From Acidobacteriota bacterium (lineage in GTDB: Bacteria > Acidobacteriota > Terriglobia > Acidiferrales > UBA7541), in contig JAGWRH010000216.1 of the NCBI GenBank assembly GCA_028876695.1, positions 1 to 6,116 of the forward strand: DNA of 6,116 nt. Direction: 5' to 3'. The first letter of the stretch is position 1. Every line of letters begins with the position of its first letter. The notes under the pieces were generated by a model that saw only the letters and a program-made list of their open reading frames with translations, was not told the DNA's origin and did not search any database. Made by a program: the position numbers and the translations under genes. This document shows positions 1-6,116 of this stretch, in pieces.

Positions 1-2
1 CA

Positions 3-1016
3 TCGAAAACCCGCGCACTGATCTCAATTGCCGCGCTTATCTGCCTGGCCGGGATTGCGGCAGGGCTGTACCTCTACGGCGGAAAGCGTCCCACTGCCCC
101 TGCGCCCGCGAAACCGGGGCCAGCCCCCGACATCTTTGACAAATTGCCTTCCACTGCTCCCGTTGTTGGTTTCGCGAATGTGGCCGAACTTCGAAATCTG
201 AAAAACACGCCGCTGGCTTCTGTGCTTGGGCTGGCCGCGCCCGGGCCCGCAGAAGACCGCGAATACCGGACGTTCGTCCGGGACACTGGTTTCGATTACA
301 CGCGCGATCTCGATAAAGTTGCCGTCGCCTTCTGGCCCGCGAATCTGGTGCAAACCGCAGGGACGATTGGCCAAAACCGCGTAGTCGCAGTTGCGGACGG
401 GAACTTCGATCAACAAAAAATCGACGCGTACGCGCTGCGCACCGGGCGAAAAATCCATCAAGGAGCGCAGATTATCTATGACGTTCCCGGCAATCCACCC
501 ATCGCATTCGAGTTTCTATCGCCCGCGCGGATGTTAATCGCCAGCGGCAGGGACCCCATGAGCCTGTTGGCCATCGCCAATACGCGTCCGGATGACGCGG
601 CGATACGGGCCCGCATCGGCCGAGTCGCGGGAGCGCCCATTTTCGCCGTGGCCGAAACGGCCACCCTTCCGAAGAGTTTCTACTCAAATTTCCAAAACTC
701 CCCGCAACTCGAACACCTCGTTCGAAGCATCCAGGAAATCACGCTGGCCGCGCAGCCCAGCGGCAACGATATCAGAACGGTGGTGGATGCTCAGTGCGAT
801 TCCGTCAAGAACGCGCTCGAGATTTCCACTTTGCTCGACGGGTTTCGCGTGATCGGGCGCGCCGAGCTCGCCGATCCCAGCGTGCAGCGTCAAATGAGTC
901 GACAGCAGGACGAATTCTTGACCGGGCTGCTAAGCGACGCCAGCATCAGCCGCGATGGAAATTGGGTCCGGGCGACATTCAAAATCTCCCCCGCTATGCT
1001 TGGTGCTTCTCGCTAG
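3..1016 (+). CDS. Membrane-anchored protein of unknown function (5' end outside window)
   Basis: I do not recognise a named family. The frame is open from the window edge to the TAG at 1014-1016, giving 337 visible residues, so the true start lies upstream. Visible residues 5-25 are a hydrophobic segment rich in Ala, Leu and Ile, preceded by K2 and R4. A Pro/Ala-rich linker follows (about 30-42). This is the layout of a single-pass N-terminal anchor with the bulk of the protein outside the cytoplasm. The soluble part is a mixed alpha/beta-looking domain with the stretches FDYTRDLDKVAVAF (97-110) and RDGNWVRATFKIS (about 317-329). These remind me, from memory only, of uncharacterised Acidobacteriota proteins. 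I see no catalytic motif. A TTG at 144 could be taken as a start, but that would discard the anchor and linker. The gene is followed by 175 non-coding bases and a promoter, so it is probably not co-transcribed with the receptor. Coding confidence is high; function is unknown. Confidence 0.8.
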   Translation, partial: SKTRALISIAALICLAGIAAGLYLYGGKRPTAPAPAKPGPAPDIFDKLPSTAPVVGFANVAELRNLKNTPLASVLGLAAPGPAEDREYRTFVRDTGFDYTRDLDKVAVAFWPANLVQTAGTIGQNRVVAVADGNFDQQKIDAYALRTGRKIHQGAQIIYDVPGNPPIAFEFLSPARMLIASGRDPMSLLAIANTRPDDAAIRARIGRVAGAPIFAVAETATLPKSFYSNFQNSPQLEHLVRSIQEITLAAQPSGNDIRTVVDAQCDSVKNALEISTLLDGFRVIGRAELADPSVQRQMSRQQDEFLTGLLSDASISRDGNWVRATFKISPAMLGASR

Positions 1017-1106
1017 TCGCGGCGCGCTTTCCTGCACTCGGGCTGCTGACTTTCCTTCCTCGATCACCATCGTTGTGTAGTCTGCGCCAAGCGCCAATAA
1101 CTGCGA

Positions 1107-1136
1107 TTGACATAGGGGGCTATTTAGAACTTAAAT
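1107..1136 (+). promoter_or_regulatory. Sigma70-type promoter for the TonB-dependent receptor
   Basis: A perfect -35 box TTGACA lies at 1107-1112. An 18-base spacer follows, then TTAAAT at 1131-1136, which matches TATAAT at 4 of 6 positions. The area is locally AT-richer than the flanking genes. Transcription would begin near 1143 and give a leader of about 50 bases before the preferred ATG at 1192. The position between two same-strand genes supports independent transcription of the receptor gene. This is by eye; no expression evidence is available. Confidence 0.5.
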
Positions 1137-1160
1137 CTCTCTCAAACGAGGAATATGCTC

Positions 1161-1174
1161 GCGGAGATTTCCGC
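1161..1174 (+). other. Small leader hairpin upstream of the receptor start
   Basis: GCGGA (1161-1165) and TCCGC (1170-1174) are perfect inverted repeats around the four-base loop GATT. The hairpin would sit in the 5' leader, ending 8 bases before the Shine-Dalgarno sequence at 1182-1190. It would tie up the GGAG at 1163-1166, which is the only purine-rich stretch that could serve the upstream ATG at 1180. A 5-bp stem is short and could be chance in GC-rich DNA. Confidence 0.3.
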
Positions 1175-1181
1175 ACCTGAT

Positions 1182-1190
1182 GGGAGAGAG
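1182..1190 (+). promoter_or_regulatory. Ribosome binding site that decides the receptor start
   Basis: GGGAGAGAG contains a GGAG core at 1183-1186, five bases before the ATG at 1192. An in-frame ATG at 1180 overlaps this site and has only a distant GGAG (1163-1166, 13 bases away) that may be held in a hairpin. Starting at 1192 also gives a cleaner signal peptide beginning MKRMW. A further in-frame ATG at 1201 would lose the positively charged n-region. Confidence 0.65.
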
Positions 1191-1191
1191 T

Positions 1192-4100
1192 ATGAAACGC
1201 ATGTGGATTTTTGTATTTGCCGTCTGCGCGTCTCTTTTCCTGCTGCCCAACACTCATGCACAAGGCGTGGGTGCGTCCGGCGATCTGACCGGAACAATTA
1301 CCGACCCGTCCGGGGCCGCAATAGCGAACGCCCAAGTGAGCGTTTCACAGCCGGACCGGGGATTTCAGCGCGCCACGACGACCGACGAAACAGGAGAATA
1401 CCGTTTCACGGGCTTGGCGCCGGCCAACTATGAACTGACCATTTCAGCGAGCGGCTTCGCGGCCGTCGCGCAAAAGGGCGTCACCGTCACGATCGGGCAG
1501 ATTACAGTTGCTGATTTTCAGTTGAGCGTCGCCAGCGTCGCGCAAGAAGTTGAGGTCACGGGAGCCGCGCCGGTGGTGAACGTGGAGCAGGCGCAGCAGG
1601 CCAATAGCATCAGCGACCAGTACATTACCGATCTGCCCATCAACCGGCGCGATTACCTGACCTTCACACTGCTCGCACCGGGCGTTTCAAACGCCACTCG
1701 GCTTGCTTCGGACCAGGATTTCCGCGTAAAGCAGACGCCGCAGAGCGGGCTTTCCTTCTACGGCAGCAACGGCCGCGGCAACAGCTTTACCGTCGATGGC
1801 GGCGAGGCAAACGACGATTCGGGCGGCGTCCGGCTCAACGTGAGCCAGGACGCGGTGCAGGAATTTCAAATTAACCGCAGTAACTATACGGCCGAACTCG
1901 GCGGCGCGAGCGGCGCATCGATCAATATCGTCACCAAATCCGGGACGAACAACCTGCACGGAAGCCTTTACGGATATTTCCGCAACGACGCGCTCGATGC
2001 GCGAGATCCCTTCGCATTCACGCAGGCGCTGCAACCCGGACAGATTTTCAATCCCGCGCAACCCGACACGGTGGGAGCTCCCGCCAAGAACAGCCTCAAC
2101 CGCCAGCAGTTTGGCGGCACGGTGGGCTTGCCGATTCAGAAGGACAAGACATTTCTGTTTGGTTCCTTTGAAGGGCTGCGCCAGGATGCGCAGAACGCCG
2201 TCCCAATTCTCACTGACACGGCCATCTTCCGGCCGCTTTCTATACCGCAGAACAATCAAACGGCTGTGATCAACGGACTGGCGGCCGAAGGCGGTACTGC
2301 TGTTCCCTGTCTGACGGGACAGCCGGCTCTGCCGGCGGCCACATGCGCGGCGATCCTTACGAGCGTTCTTACCGTTTCGTCCGGAGCAGGTCCGCTGAAG
2401 GATTTCCTGATCAACCAGTTTGAAGGAAACGGCGGGCTTTTCCCGTACGCCACCCGTGAGTACCTGGGGTTTGTCAGGCTCGACCACCAGTTCGACGAAC
2501 ACAACCAGTTGTTCGTAACCTACAGCTACGGCCACGATCGTGAAGAAAATCCAGACGTGCAATCGCTAACTGGTTTCTCGCGCGGCAGTTTGACACGAGG
2601 CTACGACCATACTCTGCAGGCGGCATGGTTCCATCAATTCAGTGCGAATTTTTCAAACGAAGCCCGGGGACAGTTCAATTATCACAATTTCGATGTCATC
2701 TCAAACGCGCCTGCCGAGGTCGGTCTGGACATTCCGGGGTTCGTTAGCCTGGGGACCAACATCTTCCTGCCGAATTACTCGATTCTTCGGCGTTATGAAT
2801 TCGCCGATAACGTGACACTGCTGCACGGGCATCACACGTGGAAGTTCGGCGCGGAAGAGTTGATCCGGGGCAACCACACCGAGGCGCATACCTTTTTCCC
2901 GGGGCGGTTTGTATTTGGAAATCTTCCGGGGGGAATTTTGAGTCCGTGTCTGCAGGTCCCAGCGGCCTGCGGGCTGGCAGCGAATCCGGCGTTCATCGAC
3001 TCACTGCAATCGGCGGCGCTTGGTCTGCCGCAGTTTTATGAACAAGGGTTCGGAAACCCTGTTTACAACTTCAGCCGGCCGTTTACGGCGTTATATGCGC
3101 AGGATAGCTGGTCTGTAGCCTCAAACTTGCTGCTGAACGTGGGGCTCCGCTACGAATTGGACACACAATCGGGGGAGCTGGGCACCGACAAAGACAATTT
3201 CGCTCCCCGAATTTCGATAGCCTGGGATCCGTTCAAGGATCACAAGACAGTCGTGCGGGCAGGATACGGAATTTTCTATTCGGAAATTGACGCTCAAATT
3301 CCCGACGTAGTGCACACGCTTGGAAACTACAACAATTCGCGGCAAATCTCGAATTTCCTTGTGCCGCTCACCGGCGAACCAGGAAATCCGGGCCTCACAT
3401 CCGCCGCCATATTTCAAACGCTGTTCGCGCAAGGCAAGGTGCAGTGCACCACGCCGGCGCCAGGAAATGCGGCGTGCATCACACCCGCGAACTTGACACA
3501 GTTCGGCATCAATGTAAGCAACACCGGCGCGCTGCCGCCGCTAACGGTTCTTTTCGCGGGACAGCCCGATTATCAGAATCCTTATTCGCAACAGGCTGAA
3601 CTGGGCGTGGAACGCGAAGTCGCGCACGGGCTGTCGGTTTCCGCCAGCTACATCTACGTCCACACGCAGCGCTTGCCGGTTTCGATCGACACGAACCTGC
3701 TTCCTGCACCCGCCACTTCTGTTCCGCTGGCCAACGGTGGGCTAGCGACGTTCCGCAACTGGGCGTCGCCAACGTGTGGCGCCAATCCATTCGCCTGCTT
3801 CGTAAATCCGCTGATTCTGCAAAACAACGTGTATGAATCGAAAGCGTCCGCGCTGTTCCAGGGAGGGATTTTCGAGGTCAACAAGCACTTCAGCGATTAC
3901 TTCACGTTGCTCGCGAATTACACCTACAGCAAAGCTTTCAGTAATTCCACCGACTTTAACAGCGATTACGCGCCGCAAGACGAGACCAACCTCGCCGCGG
4001 AGCGCGCGCTTTCCGATTTCGATCAGCGTCACAAGCTGGTGATTGCAGGAGTTCTGGAAGGGCCGGCGCAGGGGGACAGTCTATCTGCCCGAATCCTTTC

Positions 4101-4551
4101 GGGATTCCAACTTTCGCCCATCTTCACCTACAACAGCGGCCATCCCTTTAACCTCCTCGCGTATTCGGACGTGAATGGCGACCGCCACTACACCAACGAC
4201 CGTCCGATTGGCGCCCGCCGCAATACCGGCCTCGGGCCGGACATGATTAATTTCGATTTGGGTCTAAGCTGGCGGTATAAGCTCGACGAGAGCAAATCGG
4301 TTAAATTTCTGGTTCAAAGCTTCAACCTCTTCAATCGGACGAACTTCGCCAGCGTGAACAACGTGGTGGGGCCGTACTTCGGGCTGCCCACGGTGGCAGG
4401 CGGTTCAGGGGCGACCACTTTCAACGTCCATGGTATCCGGCCGGGAACCATGTTGCCGGGAGGCGTGATCGCGAACCCGAGTACACCGCTAACGTTCACA
4501 TCCGATTTTGCGAAGCGCGAGATCCAGATGGCGGTTCGCTTCGAGTTCTGA
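1192..4551 (+). CDS. Oar-like TonB-dependent outer-membrane receptor with N-terminal carboxypeptidase-regulatory-like domain
   Basis: This 1,119-residue protein should be a TonB-dependent channel in the outer membrane that imports an unknown ligand. Residues 1-23 are a signal peptide: MKR, a hydrophobic core, and likely cleavage after THA before Q24. Residues 30-113 form a carboxypeptidase-regulatory-like beta-sandwich, with GTITDPSGAAIANAQV near its start and TTTDETGEYRFTGL in its middle. The plug runs from about 120 to 255 and includes VEVTGAAPVVNV, the TVDGGEANDD segment (D202 in TVDG) and IVTKSGTNNLHGSLYGYFRN (246-265), typical of the Oar group. The rest is a large barrel ending in MAVRFEF, with the C-terminal Phe expected of outer-membrane barrels. 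I see no clear TonB box. D993-x-N995-x-D997 in a DVNGDRHYTNDRP segment resembles a calcium-binding loop. All eight mature cysteines form close pairs. The start at 1192 is chosen for its ribosome binding site; ATG 1180 would add four residues. Family call is firm; the ligand is unknown. Such receptors in other bacteria are often linked to large carbohydrate, peptide or siderophore uptake, but no neighbour here indicates which. Confidence 0.93.
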   Translation: MKRMWIFVFAVCASLFLLPNTHAQGVGASGDLTGTITDPSGAAIANAQVSVSQPDRGFQRATTTDETGEYRFTGLAPANYELTISASGFAAVAQKGVTVTIGQITVADFQLSVASVAQEVEVTGAAPVVNVEQAQQANSISDQYITDLPINRRDYLTFTLLAPGVSNATRLASDQDFRVKQTPQSGLSFYGSNGRGNSFTVDGGEANDDSGGVRLNVSQDAVQEFQINRSNYTAELGGASGASINIVTKSGTNNLHGSLYGYFRNDALDARDPFAFTQALQPGQIFNPAQPDTVGAPAKNSLNRQQFGGTVGLPIQKDKTFLFGSFEGLRQDAQNAVPILTDTAIFRPLSIPQNNQTAVINGLAAEGGTAVPCLTGQPALPAATCAAILTSVLTVSSGAGPLKDFLINQFEGNGGLFPYATREYLGFVRLDHQFDEHNQLFVTYSYGHDREENPDVQSLTGFSRGSLTRGYDHTLQAAWFHQFSANFSNEARGQFNYHNFDVISNAPAEVGLDIPGFVSLGTNIFLPNYSILRRYEFADNVTLLHGHHTWKFGAEELIRGNHTEAHTFFPGRFVFGNLPGGILSPCLQVPAACGLAANPAFIDSLQSAALGLPQFYEQGFGNPVYNFSRPFTALYAQDSWSVASNLLLNVGLRYELDTQSGELGTDKDNFAPRISIAWDPFKDHKTVVRAGYGIFYSEIDAQIPDVVHTLGNYNNSRQISNFLVPLTGEPGNPGLTSAAIFQTLFAQGKVQCTTPAPGNAACITPANLTQFGINVSNTGALPPLTVLFAGQPDYQNPYSQQAELGVEREVAHGLSVSASYIYVHTQRLPVSIDTNLLPAPATSVPLANGGLATFRNWASPTCGANPFACFVNPLILQNNVYESKASALFQGGIFEVNKHFSDYFTLLANYTYSKAFSNSTDFNSDYAPQDETNLAAERALSDFDQRHKLVIAGVLEGPAQGDSLSARILSGFQLSPIFTYNSGHPFNLLAYSDVNGDRHYTNDRPIGARRNTGLGPDMINFDLGLSWRYKLDESKSVKFLVQSFNLFNRTNFASVNNVVGPYFGLPTVAGGSGATTFNVHGIRPGTMLPGGVIANPSTPLTFTSDFAKREIQMAVRFEF

Positions 4552-4576
4552 TCATCCCGGGTGTTCGCGCCAATTT

Positions 4577-4605
4577 GGGGTCCGTCCGTGCCCGACGGCC
4601 ACCCC
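4577..4605 (+). terminator. Possible transcription terminator hairpin after the receptor gene
   Basis: GGGGT (4577-4581) plus CCGTC (4582-4586) pairs with GACGG (4594-4598) plus ACCCC (4601-4605). This is a 10-bp stem with a two-base CC bulge (4599-4600) and a seven-base loop (4587-4593). It starts 25 bases after the receptor stop codon. The following sequence is only mildly T-rich and has no clear T run, so it may be a weak or factor-assisted terminator, or a 3' stabilising hairpin. Confidence 0.4.
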
Positions 4606-4636
4606 GTTCCATACGTTCTGTAGCCCGCCTGGTGCA

Positions 4637-4666
4637 TTGAACGCCCCCTGCGCGGCATGTTAGGAT
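4637..4666 (+). promoter_or_regulatory. Weak candidate promoter for the CoA-transferase operon
   Basis: TTGAAC (4637-4642, 4 of 6 to TTGACA) is followed after 18 bases by TAGGAT (4661-4666, 4 of 6 to TATAAT, with its first TA and last AT conserved). Transcription would start around 4673, leaving a leader of under 20 bases that still includes the ribosome binding site. The match is modest and could be chance. Confidence 0.28.
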
Positions 4667-4689
4667 TTTCCCGCGTTTAGGGACGAATC

Positions 4690-5388
4690 GTGATCGATAA
4701 GATTCTGAAAACCTGTGACCAGGCGGTAGAGAAGGTGTTTGATGGCGCCACCATCATGCTCGGTGGATTTGGCGATCCCGGATTACCCGGCCAATTGCTC
4801 GAAGCGTTGCGGCGCAAAGGAGTGAAGAACCTGGCGGTTGTTCACAACGGCGCCGGCGCCGGCGATTGGGCTCTCGGCGGTCTGATCAAAGATGGACGCG
4901 TACGCAAGGTGACTGCTTCATTTCCGAATAATCCCGGCGCAATCGCCTTTCAGGATCTGTACTTGAAGGGGCAGATTGAGCTCGAACTCGTTCCGCAGGG
5001 CACACTGGCCGAGCGCATTCGCGCCGCGGGCGCGGGGCTGGGCGGATTCTTTACGCCGACTTCGGCCGGCACGGAACTAGCCAACGGGAAGGAAATGCGC
5101 ACGATAGACGGGCGGGAGTATGTATTCGAAAAGCCATTGCATGCGGATTTTGCTATGATTCGCGCGCATAAAGGCGACCGGCTCGGGAATCTGCAGTTTC
5201 GCAAGGCGATGCGCAATTTCAATATCGCAATGGCGATGGCCGGTGCGGTAACGCTGGCAGAAGTGGACGAACTGGTGCCAGTCGGCGGAATCGATCCCGA
5301 AGACGTGCATGCGCCGGGGATTTTCGTGGACCATTTGGTGCACTGTCCGCGGCACCCGAAGCTCGTCGAAATAGGTCCACCCAAATAA
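4690..5388 (+). CDS. scoA: 3-oxoacid (or 3-oxoadipate) CoA-transferase subunit A
   Basis: This is the alpha subunit of a class I CoA-transferase. With subunit B it should transfer CoA from succinyl-CoA to acetoacetate, 3-oxoadipate or a similar 3-oxoacid in the cytoplasm. The 232 residues match the usual length of the family. Visible signatures are the glycine loop GGFGDPGLP (25-33), VPQGTLAERIRAAGAG (101-116), FFTPTSAGT (120-128), AHKGDRLGNL (159-168), RKAMRNFN (171-178) and APGIFVDHLV (208-217). The start is a GTG at 4690, supported by AGGGA at 4679-4683 six bases upstream and by the N-terminus lining up with family members; the next internal Met is residue 23, inside the conserved region. 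The B subunit follows after 12 bases. From memory, DWALGGL (59-65) and RKAMRNFN look like ScoA, while the LYLKGQIELE segment (90-99) looks like PcaI, so the substrate is not settled. The catalytic Glu is in subunit B. Confidence 0.93.
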   Translation: MIDKILKTCDQAVEKVFDGATIMLGGFGDPGLPGQLLEALRRKGVKNLAVVHNGAGAGDWALGGLIKDGRVRKVTASFPNNPGAIAFQDLYLKGQIELELVPQGTLAERIRAAGAGLGGFFTPTSAGTELANGKEMRTIDGREYVFEKPLHADFAMIRAHKGDRLGNLQFRKAMRNFNIAMAMAGAVTLAEVDELVPVGGIDPEDVHAPGIFVDHLVHCPRHPKLVEIGPPK

Positions 5389-5391
5389 CAC

Positions 5392-5396
5392 GGAGG
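5392..5396 (+). promoter_or_regulatory. Strong ribosome binding site of subunit B
   Basis: GGAGG, a near-perfect Shine-Dalgarno core, lies in the 12-base gap between the two subunit genes, four bases before ATG 5401. It fixes the start of the B subunit and points to separate, efficient initiation on a shared message. Confidence 0.7.
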
Positions 5397-5400
5397 GCGA

Positions 5401-6093
5401 ATGAAACTCACACGCGACGGAATTGCTTACCGGGTGGCCTGCGATTTGCCGGACGGAAGCTACGTGAATCTCGGGATCGGGATTCCGACGTTAGTGTCCT
5501 CGTATTTGTCGCGAGAAAAAGAGGTCCAGTTTCACAGCGAGAATGGGATTCTGGGAATGGGCCCGATGGCCGCGCCCGGCACGGAAGACGTGGACTTGAT
5601 CAACGCCGGAAAGCAGTACGTGACCATGTTGCCGGGCGGCAGCTTTTTCGATCATCCCATGTCGTTTGCGATGATCCGCGGCGGACACATCACGCACACT
5701 GTGCTCGGCGCGCTGGAAGTGGCGGCCAACGGCGATTTGGCCAACTGGCGCACGCCTGGCGAAAAAGTGCCGGGCGTTGGTGGCGCGATGGATTTGGCGT
5801 TTGGGATCAAGAACGTGTGGATTACCATGACGCACGTGACGAACAAGGGCAAACCGAAAATCCTGAAGGCATGCACGCTGCCTTTGACGGCTCCGCGCTG
5901 CGTAAAGCGCATTTACACGGATATGGCGCTGATCGATGTGACGCCGGAAGGGCTGCTGCTGCGCGAAGTGGCGCCGGGAATCAGCACCGCCGACGTGCAG
6001 GCGAATACCGATGCGCCGCTGCGCGTGGCGAAAGAGTGCCGCGAGATGGCGATCCCCGAAAACATTCGCGGTGTGGCGCTGGCCGCGGCGTAG
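5401..6093 (+). CDS. scoB: 3-oxoacid (or 3-oxoadipate) CoA-transferase subunit B
   Basis: This beta subunit carries the catalytic residue of the CoA-transferase. E47 in the SENG motif (46-49) is the expected nucleophilic glutamate that forms the glutamyl-CoA thioester intermediate. Other family signatures are YVNLGIGIPT (21-30), GMGP (52-55), INAGKQ (67-72), MLPGGSFF (76-83), SFAMIRGGH (88-96), GDLANW (111-116), GGAMDLA (127-133) and RIYTDMAL (170-177). At 230 residues it is slightly longer than the roughly 215 I recall for ScoB and PcaJ; the excess is a C-terminal tail after about residue 205 with no motif I recognise. The start is ATG 5401 with GGAGG just upstream. From memory, PGEKVPGVGGAMDL resembles ScoB, while MLPGGSFF and CVKRIYTD resemble PcaJ, so the substrate stays open. 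The gene is intact and ends at TAG 6091-6093. Translational linkage and the same strand as subunit A indicate an obligate heteromeric enzyme. Confidence 0.93.
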   Translation: MKLTRDGIAYRVACDLPDGSYVNLGIGIPTLVSSYLSREKEVQFHSENGILGMGPMAAPGTEDVDLINAGKQYVTMLPGGSFFDHPMSFAMIRGGHITHTVLGALEVAANGDLANWRTPGEKVPGVGGAMDLAFGIKNVWITMTHVTNKGKPKILKACTLPLTAPRCVKRIYTDMALIDVTPEGLLLREVAPGISTADVQANTDAPLRVAKECREMAIPENIRGVALAAA

Positions 6094-6116
6094 AACACAG
6101 CGGCCGAGCTTTCCAC

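Noticed and set aside
33..44. Possible lipoprotein signal around C14 of the first visible protein
   Set aside because: The residues before the cysteine are A-L-I; the lipobox needs a small residue (Gly, Ala or Ser) at -1. The cysteine also sits in the middle of the hydrophobic segment, not at its end.
116..127. Inverted repeat GGGGC/GCCCC
   Set aside because: The two-base loop is too short for a stable hairpin, and the sequence encodes the Pro/Ala linker of the first protein.
24..461. Minus-strand open frame at the left end
   Set aside because: It overlaps the anchored-protein gene, whose translation has a transmembrane segment and ordered domain-like composition; the antisense product resembles nothing.
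794..1180. Plus-strand open frame spanning the first gene's end and the intergenic promoter
   Set aside because: Its product is arginine-rich and low in structure, it overlaps the better gene in another frame, and it runs through the promoter and leader. It is a frame shadow.
1687..2562. Long minus-strand open frame (291 codons) opposite the receptor gene
   Set aside because: It lies wholly within the receptor coding sequence. Its translation is rich in Arg, Val and Ala with no recognisable domain, as expected for an antisense shadow in GC-rich DNA.
4850..4863. GGCGCC-type palindromic repeat
   Set aside because: It lies inside subunit A and encodes an Ala/Gly run (GAGAG) that is part of a normal protein stretch; GC-rich codon use explains it.
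4950..5411. Minus-strand open frames opposite subunit A
   Set aside because: The plus-strand frame encodes a full-length conserved CoA-transferase subunit; the antisense translations are Ser/Pro/Ala-rich and unrelated to any family I know.

Overview
The window most likely comes from a GC-rich, Gram-negative, soil-type bacterium, and Acidobacteriota is the best guess. The main reason is the large Oar-like TonB-dependent receptor: an N-terminal carboxypeptidase-regulatory-like domain followed by a plug and a very large barrel, about 1,120 residues. Acidobacteriota genomes carry many such genes. The assignment rests on gene family and style only; no marker gene is present.

All real genes lie on the plus strand. 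Region 1 (3-1016) is the 3' part of a gene for a membrane-anchored, otherwise extracytoplasmic protein of unknown function; its start lies before the window. Region 2 (1017-1191) is a 175-base intergenic stretch with a good sigma70-type promoter (perfect TTGACA) and a small leader hairpin. Region 3 (1192-4551) is the Oar-like outer-membrane receptor, probably transcribed alone. Region 4 (4552-4689) holds an imperfect GC-rich hairpin that may end the receptor transcript and a weak candidate promoter. Region 5 (4690-6093) is a tight two-gene operon for the A and B subunits of a 3-oxoacid/3-oxoadipate-type CoA-transferase, 12 bases apart. The last 23 bases (6094-6116) show nothing identifiable.

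How they work together: the two CoA-transferase subunits should form one enzyme that moves CoA from succinyl-CoA (or another acyl-CoA) to a 3-oxoacid. This would link ketone-body, fatty-acid or aromatic catabolism to central metabolism. The receptor and the anchored protein have no visible functional link to this enzyme; each unit seems to be separately transcribed. I see no defence system, mobile element, CRISPR array, tRNA or rRNA. The most distinctive observation is that all eight cysteines of the predicted mature receptor fall in four closely spaced pairs, which suggests disulfide-clipped loops.
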